Shown: positions 37,630 to 45,222 of the stretch, piece by piece | Layout: every line of letters starts with the position of its first letter | Position numbering within the stretch: the first letter of the stretch is position 1 | DNA from: Micromonospora acroterricola | Lineage (GTDB): Bacteria > Actinomycetota > Actinomycetes > Mycobacteriales > Micromonosporaceae | DNA length: 64,000 nucleotides | Assembly: GCF_003172955.1 (NCBI RefSeq) | Contig: NZ_QGKR01000211.1 | Span: 1-64,000, forward strand | Reading direction: 5' to 3' | Program-made: the position numbers and the translations under genes | Notes under the pieces: model-generated | Told to the model about the DNA's origin: nothing | Database searches by the model: none | The model's input: the letters and a program-made list of their open reading frames with translations, nothing else

Positions 37630-37836
37630 TCAGCCGCGAGCAGGGAGGCGACCGGTGGCGGTGGCGTGGGCGAACGCGGTCCACGCGGCCGGCGGAAAGG
37701 TCAGCACCGGCCCCTGCCGGTCCTTGCTGTCGCGCACCCCGACCACGTGCGGCAGGTTGGTGGCCACCTCCACGCAGGTGGCACCGCCGTTGTCGCTGCG
37801 GGTGGACGTCCGCCACACCGCGCCGGTCAGGTCCAT
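37630..37836 (-). CDS. DUF397-domain small protein
   Basis: A 68-residue DUF397 protein with the standard pattern: VWRTSTRSDNGGATCVEVA (W-R-S...N...CVEVA) and VGVRDSKDRQGPVLTFPPAAW. Such proteins are coded directly after an XRE-DUF5753 regulator in most actinomycetes and appear to modulate it, as in whiJ-like loci controlling development. The ATG at 37836 overlaps the regulator gene by 10 bp, so it is translationally coupled to it. Confidence 0.93.
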   Translation of the reverse strand: MDLTGAVWRTSTRSDNGGATCVEVATNLPHVVGVRDSKDRQGPVLTFPPAAWTAFAHATATGRLPARG

Positions 37837-38633
37837 GACGTCGCCAGCTCCCGCACGAGATCCCGGGAGGCCCGCCGGGGCAACGCCTCGCCCCGCAGGC
37901 TCTCCCACCTACGCTGAAGGTTATCAACGTCATCGGGTCGGTCGGTGACGTGCGCGCGCAGCGCGGTGTCGAGGTGTGCGACCTCGGCGCCCTCCGCCAT
38001 CCGGGCCAGGATGAACGGGCCGGCCAGCCCGGCGTGCATGCCCGCCTCGGCCGGCACGACGTGCAGGTCGACGTGGGACTGCTCGGTCACCTGGAGCAGG
38101 TGCTCGAACTGCTCCACCATCACCGCCCGATCACCGATTCCCCTGCGTAGCACCGCCTCGTCGACCACGGCCACGAACTCCGGTGGCTGCTCCCGGCTCA
38201 GCACCGACTGCCGCTCCATCCGGGAGCCGACCCGCTGCTCGACCTCCGGCTCCCGCAGCATCCCCCCGCCGCGCAGCACCGCCCGGGCGTACGCCTCGGT
38301 CTGCAACAGGCCGGGGATCAGGGACGGCTCGAACCAGCGGATCATCGTCGCGTCCCGCTCCACGCTGATCCACTCACGGAACCAGGGCGGCGCGGCGTCA
38401 GCCCGGACCAGGGTGAGCAGCCGCGCGAACAGCCCGCCAGCCTCCAGCGCCCCGTCGACCCGAGCGATGAAGTCCTGCGAGGGGGTGCGATGGCCGATCT
38501 CCACCATGCCCACCAGGGACGACGAGTAGCTGATCTGCTGAGCCAACTCCTCCTGGCTCAGCCCGCGCTCCCGGCGGGCCCGTCGCAACTCCGCCCCGAG
38601 GAATTCCAGCGTCGACGCCGGGCCGCTGTCCAT
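37827..38633 (-). CDS. XRE-family regulator with DUF5753 domain, WhiJ-like
   Basis: A 268-residue protein. The N-terminal helix-turn-helix (about 8-70) reads LRRARRERGLSQEELAQQIS and SSSLVGMVEIGHRTPSQDF. The DUF5753 domain (about 90-260) begins with WFREWISVERDATMIRWFEP and has PGLLQTEAYARAVL. Homologues of this pair with DUF397 influence sporulation in Streptomyces (WhiJ). The ATG at 38633 has a GGAGGTG site. Divergently, 151 bp away, lies a pair of small genes that may be its target. Confidence 0.92.
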   Translation of the reverse strand: MDSGPASTLEFLGAELRRARRERGLSQEELAQQISYSSSLVGMVEIGHRTPSQDFIARVDGALEAGGLFARLLTLVRADAAPPWFREWISVERDATMIRWFEPSLIPGLLQTEAYARAVLRGGGMLREPEVEQRVGSRMERQSVLSREQPPEFVAVVDEAVLRRGIGDRAVMVEQFEHLLQVTEQSHVDLHVVPAEAGMHAGLAGPFILARMAEGAEVAHLDTALRAHVTDRPDDVDNLQRRWESLRGEALPRRASRDLVRELATSWT

Positions 38634-38784
38634 CACACCTCCACCACATGTCGCCCACACCTCGCCAGCGGCGACCACCGTGCGCCCGCTGGTCGACACA
38701 GCCGGCGTTGAGGGCGCTCGCCGCCTTCCGACGGTAGTCGCGTCCACAGCAGAGTGTGAACAGGCGCGAGGAAGGCGGACGACG

Positions 38785-38982
38785 ATGGGCAGACAGATCG
38801 GGCCGGTGCCGCTCGAACCGAGGCACCAGCGCAACTGGGCACGGTGGGATCGGTACTGCACCTGTGGGCTGCGCTGGCCATGTCCCGACCGACGGCGCAC
38901 CGCAGCCCGGCCCGGCGTTGTGATCGAAGCCGACCAGCTCGTTAGCGGGGGCCCGCAGTGGCTCCGCCGGCGGCCGGGATGA
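38785..38982 (+). CDS. Small cysteine-containing protein of the WhiJ-like locus
   Basis: A 65-residue basic protein not assigned to a known family. It has the segment WDRYCTCGLRWPCPDRRR, where three closely spaced Cys residues could bind a metal. The ATG at 38785 is preceded by GCGAGGAAGG. Its TGA overlaps the ATG of the following gene (ATGA), so the two are coupled. Coding character is supported by this overlap and by the position in front of the regulator, divergently arranged. Function unknown. Confidence 0.65.
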   Translation: MGRQIGPVPLEPRHQRNWARWDRYCTCGLRWPCPDRRRTAARPGVVIEADQLVSGGPQWLRRRPG

Positions 38983-39329
38983 CGGGGCCGAGGTGGATCA
39001 TCCACCTGCCGACCACACTGACCAGCCTCGACGGGGTCACCGCCCTGGCCGTGGCGCTGCGCGACTCGCTCGGTCACCTCGCCGTCATCGACTTCGGCGA
39101 GACCACGCTCAGCGAGGAGGATCGGCAGTTTCTGCGTACCCGGGTCTTCTGTGACGCCAGGCTCGACGGCGCTGGCCGCTGCCAGCGCCGCGACGACCAC
39201 GACGGACACTGCGCGGCGACGGTGAGCGATGATCCATTCCAGGTCACCGACGTCGGGCCGTCCCCGGCGTCCGGAGGCCCCGGCGTCGCCGAAACCGTGT
39301 CGATCAAGTGGCCGCCACCCGCCACATGA
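38979..39329 (+). CDS. Hypothetical protein coupled to the small Cys protein
   Basis: A 116-residue protein of unknown function. It begins MTGPRWIIHLPTTLTSLDGV, has a short helical and strand-rich part, then CDARLDGAGRCQRRDDHDGH followed by Cys, again a cluster of Cys and His that may bind metal. The ATG at 38979 overlaps the stop of the preceding gene by 4 bp; an in-frame GTG at 38958 is possible. The stop codon lies inside a strong stem-loop shared with the convergent glucanase gene. Confidence 0.7.
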   Translation: MTGPRWIIHLPTTLTSLDGVTALAVALRDSLGHLAVIDFGETTLSEEDRQFLRTRVFCDARLDGAGRCQRRDDHDGHCAATVSDDPFQVTDVGPSPASGGPGVAETVSIKWPPPAT

Positions 39330-39368
39330 GCGTGCTCCCCCGGCGTCGGCACCGAGGGAGCACGCTCA
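39327..39368. terminator. Bidirectional stem-loop between convergent genes
   Basis: A 13-bp perfect stem (39327-39339 with 39356-39368) with a 16-base loop. Its left arm includes the stop codon of the plus-strand gene; the minus-strand glucanase gene ends at 39389. Confidence 0.75.
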
Positions 39369-39388
39369 CAGCTGGTCAGGCGGCGGGG

Positions 39389-42300
39389 TCAGCCGCCGGT
39401 GATGACGAACTGCGATCCCGGCTGGATGACGATGTTGCCGTCGGCCGAGTTGGTGATGGTCACGTTGGTCAGGTTGGCGTTGCCGCGGGCACCGCTCATC
39501 GCGAGGATGCCGGCGCCGTTGTTGGACCTGTCGATCCGCACGTTGGTGATCGCGACGTTCGGCATGTTGCCGCCGCCGTTCTTGAACTGGATGCCGTCGA
39601 ACGTGGAGTCGATGATGTCGGTGTCGCGGATCGTGACGCCGACGATGTCCCTGGTGGCGGGGAACAGGGTGATGGCGCCGAACTCCTGGTCCTCGTTCCA
39701 GAAGGCGCCACCGGTCCGGTAGAGGCCGTTGTTGGCGATCAGCGTCGTCCCCGAGAAGGGCAGCGGGTCGTGGTCGGTCGCCAGCATGATGCCCGGGTAG
39801 TTGGCGGTGTCGTAGATCAGGTTGTTCTCGATCGAGTTGCCGTAGCCGCCGTAGATGGCGACGCCGTTGGCCCGCCAGGGCAGCTGGATGGTGTTGTTGA
39901 CGAAGTGGTTGTCGTGGGCGATGTCGACGTTCCGGTCCTTGACGTACGGGTTGGCCCAGACCGCCAGCGCGTCGTCTCCCGTCGTGCGGAAGGACGAGTT
40001 GAACACCCGCGAGTTGCGCGTGCCGTTGCTGAAGTTGATGCCGTCGGCGTAGGTGTTGCGGATCCGCATGCCGGTGAACTCCAGCCCGTCGGCCGGGCCC
40101 CACAGCTCGGGGATGTTGTCGTAGTCGCGGCCCACCCAGACACCCACGTTGGCGTGCTCGATCCAGACGTTGCTGATCCTGGTGCCGGTGCCGAAGCGAC
40201 CGTTCAGACCGACCCCGCCCTCACCGTTGCCGTCACCGCCACGGATCCGGCCCGAGCCGAAGATGGCGATGTCGGAGATCTGGGTGTTCTTGTCGATGTC
40301 GAAGCCGAAGTTGCCCTCGTGCGGGTGGTTGATGCCGCCGACCACGTTCTGCGGCTCGGTCAGCGTGTAGAGCTGCGAGTGCCACATCCCGGCGCCCCGG
40401 ATCGTGACGTTGCTGATGCCGACCTGGTTGTGCGTACCCCGGTTCAGCGGGTCGTCGGTCAGGATCTTCTGCTCCTGCCGCCACTGCCCGGCCGGGATCC
40501 ACACGCAGCCGATGACCCCGTTCTGGTCGTCGGTCACCGCCCGCTGGATGGCCGCGGTGTCGTCCAGCCCGTCGTTCGGGACGGCACCGTACGACGTGAT
40601 CGACGTGCACCCGGCCGGCTGGCTCGCCGCCGGTGCCACCTGCTCCAGGTCGATCATGTCGATGACGTAGAACGAGGCCGAGTCACCGGCGTCGCGCTGC
40701 AACTTGAACCGGGTGCCGGCCGGGTACGACTGCGACAGCAGCGCGTTCGACTCGTCGAACAGCCGTCGGGCGTCGGCCTGCGGCGTGTTGGTCAGCGCCT
40801 CCGGGCCGTCGGTGTTGCCGTAGAGCCAGCTGTGGCGCGAGGAGAGCGTCAGCTTCCGGGAGAAGACGTCGTTGATGTAGAGGCTGATCGTCGCCTCGAT
40901 GCCGCCACCGCCGGGCGCGTCCGGGATGGAGTTGCGCACCACGATGGCGTTGGCCGGGTTGGCCGAGGTGAACTGGACGAACTGCCCGGTGCTGTTCAGA
41001 CGCACCGACTTGCGGCCCGAGGACTCGGTGGCGAAGTTGGTGTGGCCGAAGGTGCGCAGCGGGTCGGACTCCAGCAGCGTGCCCTGGTACTGGCCGGCCT
41101 CCGCCTCGTAGGAGACGTACGGGACGGCAGCCCCACGCCCGACCACGATCGACTGTGAGAAGGAGTTGTTGGTCTCGTTGGTCTCGGCGACCGTGTTGGT
41201 CGCGTCGGCGGTGGCGGTGATGGTGGCGCCGCCGCTGGTGGCGGTCCAGCTTCCGGCGACGGCCACGTTGACCGTCGCGCCGGCGGCGATCGAGGCGGTG
41301 TTGGTGTTGAGCGTGGTGCCCCCCGCCGTCAGCCGGGTGACCGTGGTCGCGCCGGTCGCGGCGGTGCCGCGGTTGCGGACCGCCACGGTGAACGTGACGG
41401 ACGCCCCGACGGCCGGGTTCGGCGGGTTGGAGCTGATGCTCAGGACCTGCAGGTCGGGACCCGGGGCCTGCGAGACCACCAGTGGGGACGGTGCGGTGAG
41501 GCTGTTGTTGCCGTTGTTCTGCTCGACGATCGTGTTCGTCGGGTCGACCACCGCCGAGACGGCGTAACTGCCCATCGGCCGCGTTCCGGCGTTGAACGAG
41601 ACGGTGGTGGAGCCGCCCGCGCCGAGCGCGCCCACGGCGGCGCTGCCGACGACCGCGCCGGCCAGACTGAAGTTGACCGTGGTGGCGCCGGCGGCCGCCG
41701 ACCCCACGTTCTGGACCACGGCCGAGAGCGTGACCTGGCTCGCCTCACTGGGCGACGCGGGCGACCAGGTCACCGAGCTGATCACCAGGTCGGGGTTGGG
41801 CGCCGGCGTGCCGCACACCTCGAACTCGGCCACCTGGCCCGACGGGGCGCCACTGTTCGCGGTGAACCGCAGTTGCACGTCGGCCGTGGTCGCGGTGACC
41901 GGGATGCGCACCACGTTGTTGCCCTGGACGAACTGGTAGCTCGCCGCCGACACCAGGTTCGTGTACGCCGACGAGGCCTGGTCGCGGCCGAGGACCTGGA
42001 TGGTCTGGGCACGGGTGCCCCAGGCCGGGTCCGGGTTCAGCTTGACGGTGACGGCCGAGATCGAGTGGTTCGCGCCGAGCGCCACGGTCAGGTTCTGCGG
42101 GTAGCTCGCCGCGCCTTCCCAGTACGTCGCGAGCTGCCCGTCGTTCGCCTTCTCGGGGGTGAAGGTGAAGGTGGAGCCACTCGCCGTCATGGTCTTGCCC
42201 TGCGCCACGTTGGTGCAGGCGGGGGGCTCGGTGCCGGTGCGCGTCACCGTGTTGCTGTTGCCGGACAGGTTCCCCGCGCCGTCACGGGCGCGGACGTGGT

Positions 42301-43360
42301 ACGACACGGTCGCCGTCGACGGCTGGGTGTCCTGGTACGTGAGGACGGTGCCCAGCGTCGCGATCAGGGTGCCGCCCCGGTAGACGTTGTAACCGGCCAG
42401 GCCGCTGCCGCCGGTGTCGGTGGAGGCGCCCCAGTTGAGGGTGATCGTGCTGCCCGACGTGCTCTGCGACAGCGTCCCGGGGACGCTCGGCGCGGTGGTG
42501 TCACCGCCGCCGGTACGGGTCACCGTGTTGCTGTTGCCCGAGAGATTGCCGGCGACGTCGCGCGCCCGCACGTGGTACGAGACGGTCGCCGTGGTCGGCT
42601 GCGTGTCGTTGAAGGTGGTCACGTTCGCGACGGACTGGAGGAACGTGCCGTTGCGGTAGATGTCGTAGCCCGCGATGCCGCTGCCGCCCGGGTTGTCGAC
42701 CGACGCGACCCAGTTCAGGGTGATCGTGGTGCCGGACTGGGTGTACGAGAGGTTCCCCGGCACGCTCGGTGCGGTCGTGTCCGGGCTGCTGCCGCCGCTG
42801 CCGTACACCTCGAGCTCGGACAGCTGGCCGGCCGGCCAGCCGCTGTTGGCGGTGATGGTGATGCGCACGTAGCGGGTGGAGGTCTGGTTGAAGTTGATCG
42901 TGACCGTGTTGCCGCTCGTCGGGTTGAAGGTGTAGGTCTGCGACGCGACCAGGTCGCTGAACGACGATCCGGTGGCGCTGCCCTGCACGCTCAGGGTCTG
43001 CGTGCGGGTCCCCCACCCGGAGGTCGGCAGCTTCAGCACGACCTGGTTGACGGCCTGCGACGAGCCGAGATCGACCTGCACCCACTCGGGGAACGAGTTG
43101 TTGGTGCTCTCCCAGTAGCTGCCGGCGTTGCCGTCGACGACCTTCGACGAGTCGTAGACGTCGGCGTGGCCGCTCTCCTGTGTCGGGCGACCCTGGGCGA
43201 GGTTGGTGGCCGCCGGGGCGAAGGCGGTGCTCGTCGCGGCTGCCGTGTCGGCGGGACGGGAGCTGCCGGCCGCGTTCGCGACGGCCGCCGACCCTGCCGT
43301 GGCCATCAGCGTGGCCGCGACTGTCGCCGCCACCATCCTGAACAGATTCGTTCGTCTCAT
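39389..43360 (-). CDS. Secreted multidomain GH87-type alpha-1,3-glucanase (mutanase/mycodextranase-like)
   Basis: A 1323-residue exported enzyme. Order: signal peptide (about 1-30, ANAA site), discoidin/F5-8C domain (about 54-187), two fibronectin-III domains (195-283, 288-375), a second discoidin-like domain (382-517), two CARDB domains (520-630, 635-745), a CBM35/6-like domain (755-905), and a right-handed beta-helix catalytic domain (915-1323) starting ITSYGAVPNDGLDDTAAIQ. The presumed catalytic aspartates are D1106 (YADGINF) and D1129-D1130 (TTGDDALAVW). The 23-residue spacing equals that reported for a Paenibacillus GH87 glucanase as I recall it. It probably attacks fungal or bacterial alpha-1,3-glucan outside the cell. 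The CBM assignments are less sure than the overall call. Confidence 0.82.
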   Translation of the reverse strand: MRRTNLFRMVAATVAATLMATAGSAAVANAAGSSRPADTAAATSTAFAPAATNLAQGRPTQESGHADVYDSSKVVDGNAGSYWESTNNSFPEWVQVDLGSSQAVNQVVLKLPTSGWGTRTQTLSVQGSATGSSFSDLVASQTYTFNPTSGNTVTINFNQTSTRYVRITITANSGWPAGQLSELEVYGSGGSSPDTTAPSVPGNLSYTQSGTTITLNWVASVDNPGGSGIAGYDIYRNGTFLQSVANVTTFNDTQPTTATVSYHVRARDVAGNLSGNSNTVTRTGGGDTTAPSVPGTLSQSTSGSTITLNWGASTDTGGSGLAGYNVYRGGTLIATLGTVLTYQDTQPSTATVSYHVRARDGAGNLSGNSNTVTRTGTEPPACTNVAQGKTMTASGSTFTFTPEKANDGQLATYWEGAASYPQNLTVALGANHSISAVTVKLNPDPAWGTRAQTIQVLGRDQASSAYTNLVSAASYQFVQGNNVVRIPVTATTADVQLRFTANSGAPSGQVAEFEVCGTPAPNPDLVISSVTWSPASPSEASQVTLSAVVQNVGSAAAGATTVNFSLAGAVVGSAAVGALGAGGSTTVSFNAGTRPMGSYAVSAVVDPTNTIVEQNNGNNSLTAPSPLVVSQAPGPDLQVLSISSNPPNPAVGASVTFTVAVRNRGTAATGATTVTRLTAGGTTLNTNTASIAAGATVNVAVAGSWTATSGGATITATADATNTVAETNETNNSFSQSIVVGRGAAVPYVSYEAEAGQYQGTLLESDPLRTFGHTNFATESSGRKSVRLNSTGQFVQFTSANPANAIVVRNSIPDAPGGGGIEATISLYINDVFSRKLTLSSRHSWLYGNTDGPEALTNTPQADARRLFDESNALLSQSYPAGTRFKLQRDAGDSASFYVIDMIDLEQVAPAASQPAGCTSITSYGAVPNDGLDDTAAIQRAVTDDQNGVIGCVWIPAGQWRQEQKILTDDPLNRGTHNQVGISNVTIRGAGMWHSQLYTLTEPQNVVGGINHPHEGNFGFDIDKNTQISDIAIFGSGRIRGGDGNGEGGVGLNGRFGTGTRISNVWIEHANVGVWVGRDYDNIPELWGPADGLEFTGMRIRNTYADGINFSNGTRNSRVFNSSFRTTGDDALAVWANPYVKDRNVDIAHDNHFVNNTIQLPWRANGVAIYGGYGNSIENNLIYDTANYPGIMLATDHDPLPFSGTTLIANNGLYRTGGAFWNEDQEFGAITLFPATRDIVGVTIRDTDIIDSTFDGIQFKNGGGNMPNVAITNVRIDRSNNGAGILAMSGARGNANLTNVTITNSADGNIVIQPGSQFVITGG

Positions 43361-43548
43361 CACTGTCCTGTCGTTCGGGGGGACGGTGCCGCGGGGGGAC
43401 CACGGCGTGGGCGTGAATCGGCGCGTCGCCGGCCGGCGCGTGGGGGCGCGCCGGCCGGCGGAGGAGGTGCCGAAGAGGCGAGGTGGTGGCGGCGGAACAA
43501 GAGGGAGAAAAGGTGCCAAGAAGATGGACCGCTGGAACTTGCGACCCC

Positions 43549-43587
43549 ATGCAAAGAATCAAGCACATCTTTGTCTAGATTTTGCAT
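43549..43587. promoter_or_regulatory. Imperfect inverted repeat, likely repressor site
   Basis: ATGCAAAGAATC (43549-43560) and GATTTTGCAT (43578-43587) form an imperfect palindrome in an AT-rich patch just downstream of the predicted transcription start of the glucanase gene. A sugar-responsive LacI- or GntR-type repressor could bind here. Confidence 0.5.
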
Positions 43588-43599
43588 GACGTTGACCAG

Positions 43600-43628
43600 A
43601 TGTTACTGACGTGCTACGAGGGCGTCAA
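43600..43628 (-). promoter_or_regulatory. Promoter of the glucanase gene
   Basis: On the minus strand TTGACG (43628-43623) and TAACAT (43605-43600) are separated by 17 bp, a good vegetative-type promoter. The inverted repeat at 43549-43587 follows directly. Confidence 0.6.
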
Positions 43629-43682
43629 CACTTCGACCGCCGTGACTATTGACGGCCACCCATCTGGTGCCGGCAGACATGA

Positions 43683-43713
43683 GAAGGGCCCCTGTCGACG
43701 ACAGGGGCCCTTC
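43683..43713 (-). terminator. Terminator after the acetyltransferase gene
   Basis: A 15-bp perfect palindromic stem (43683-43697 with 43699-43713), of which the inner bases form the loop. It lies 24 bp beyond the stop at 43737. Confidence 0.7.
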
Positions 43714-43736
43714 CTTCGCCTCAGCGAGGCGGGTGG

Positions 43737-44288
43737 TCAGCTCGTCGGGGCGGGCAGGACGAAGGTCTCCAGTTCCTCGCCGCCGTACCAGTCGGTGCGC
43801 AGGCCCACGTGGGACATGCCCAGTCGCCGGCAGACCGCCATGGACGGATCGTTGCCCGGCGAGACCAACGCGTAGATCTCCGGCGTACCGGTGGCGAACT
43901 CGCGCGACATGACCGCGCGGGCCGCCTCGGTGGCGTAGCCGTGGCCCCGCGAATCCGGATGCAGATGCCAGCCCATCTCGATGTTCTCGGTGAGCCGGGT
44001 CTCGTCCAGCCCCGGCAGGGGCTTCAGCAGCACCGTGCCCGCCACCAGCCCGGTGTCCCGCACCTCGATCGCCCAGGTGCCGTACCGGCCATTGTCGTCG
44101 GCGTGCCGGTCCTGCCAGATCTTCAGCCGCTCGGCGGCCTGCCCCGGCTCGGTCATCGGCAGGCCCGGCGACACGGCGAGCCAGCGGGTGATCTCGGGAC
44201 GGGAGTAGATGTCGTAGATCCGGGCCAGATCGGTCGGGCTCGCGGTCCAGTCACGCAGGATCAGGCGTTCGGTGGTGAGAACGGTCAT
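43737..44288 (-). CDS. RimJ/RimL-type GNAT acetyltransferase
   Basis: A 183-residue GNAT_3 protein. It begins MTVLTTERLILRDWTASPTD, has ENIEMGWHLHPDSRGHGYAT and EAARAVM forming the acetyl-CoA site (about 105-131), and ends with VCRRLGMSHVGLRTDWYGG. Relatives acetylate ribosomal-protein N termini or small amines; the target cannot be read from the sequence. The ATG at 44288 is 18 bp from the divergent gene at 44307, so the promoters overlap or face each other. The long frame upstream is antisense to that gene. Confidence 0.9.
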   Translation of the reverse strand: MTVLTTERLILRDWTASPTDLARIYDIYSRPEITRWLAVSPGLPMTEPGQAAERLKIWQDRHADDNGRYGTWAIEVRDTGLVAGTVLLKPLPGLDETRLTENIEMGWHLHPDSRGHGYATEAARAVMSREFATGTPEIYALVSPGNDPSMAVCRRLGMSHVGLRTDWYGGEELETFVLPAPTS

Positions 44289-44306
44289 GGCCGGCGATCT
44301 TAATGA

Positions 44307-45170
44307 GTGGCGGAGCCGATGACGGGGAAAGAGTTCGCGGTGGGCAGCGGATGGCGGCGGACAAAGCGGATCATCAGCGCCGCGTTCCGCCCCGTGCGTG
44401 GCCGGGACCTGTCGCTGCACGCCGCCGCCATCACGTTCTACGGGGCGATCGCCGTGGTGCCGGTCGCCCTGCTGGCCATCTGGCTGACGTCGCTGGTCGC
44501 CGGGGCCGACCGGGTACGCCGGCTCACCTCGTACGCCGTGGAGGCGCTGCCCACCGCGATCGGCACGCCCCGGGCGGTGGCGGCGCTGGTCGACGCCGGG
44601 GTGGAGTTGACCCCCGTGCTGGCGCTGGCCTCGCTGCTGCCCGCGTCGCTGTACGGCGAGGGCCTGCGCCGGGCGTTCGTCTCGGTGGCCGCGCCCGGCA
44701 CCGACGAGCACCTGGTCGGCTGGCGGGGCCGGCTGCTGCTGATGCCGCTGCTCGCCCCGGCGCCCGCGCTGCTGTTGGCGATCCTGTTGGCGCTGCCGCT
44801 CACCACCCGGCTGGTACGCCAGGGCGGCTGGGCCGGCGCGCTGGGCGTGGTGCTGTCGTTCCTGGCGGTCTGGCTGGTTCTCACGCCGGTGCTGCTGTGG
44901 GTCTTCCGGGTGGTGGGCCCGGCGTCGCCGGACTGGCTCTCCACGCTCGCGATCGGGTCGTTCACCGCGGCGAACCTGTCCGGCTTCCTGCACGGATTCG
45001 TGCTCTTCGCCTCGCTCCCGCTGGACCTGGGCGTGCCGTTCGGCGGCTTCGACGAGATCGGGGCCGGCGTCGCCGTGCTCCTGTGGCTCTACCTGTTCCA
45101 CGTGATCGTCCTGGCCGGCTACTCGGCGACCCTGGCCCTCTCCGGCTGGCGGGCCCGACGGCAGGGTTGA
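44307..45170 (+). CDS. YihY/BrkB-family inner membrane protein
   Basis: A 287-residue membrane protein with about six hydrophobic segments and the family start FRPVRGRDLSLHAAAITFYG followed by VPVALLAIWL. The last part has DEIGAGVAVLLWLYLFHVIV and a short basic tail. Family members were once called ribonuclease BN; the current view is membrane transport or envelope function, without proof. The GTG at 44307 is used; an ATG four codons later (44319) is an alternative. Confidence 0.85.
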   Translation: MAEPMTGKEFAVGSGWRRTKRIISAAFRPVRGRDLSLHAAAITFYGAIAVVPVALLAIWLTSLVAGADRVRRLTSYAVEALPTAIGTPRAVAALVDAGVELTPVLALASLLPASLYGEGLRRAFVSVAAPGTDEHLVGWRGRLLLMPLLAPAPALLLAILLALPLTTRLVRQGGWAGALGVVLSFLAVWLVLTPVLLWVFRVVGPASPDWLSTLAIGSFTAANLSGFLHGFVLFASLPLDLGVPFGGFDEIGAGVAVLLWLYLFHVIVLAGYSATLALSGWRARRQG

Positions 45171-45208
45171 TCACGGCGAAGGGGCTGACCCGGGACGACG
45201 CCGCGGAC

Positions 45209-45214
45209 TAGGCT
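45209..45214 (+). promoter_or_regulatory. TAGGCT -10-like hexamer, leaderless arrangement
   Basis: TAGGCT is followed by 8 bases and the ATG at 45223; there is no ribosome site. Confidence 0.4.
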
Positions 45215-45222
45215 GCCGCGGC

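Larger units (their letters stand above)
43361..43736. other. 376-bp gap with glucanase promoter and an AT-rich operator patch
   Basis: No gene is seen. The gap contains the promoter and inverted repeat of the glucanase gene and the terminator of the acetyltransferase gene at 43737. About 190 bp between the inverted repeat and the start codon would form a long GC-rich leader. Confidence 0.6.
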
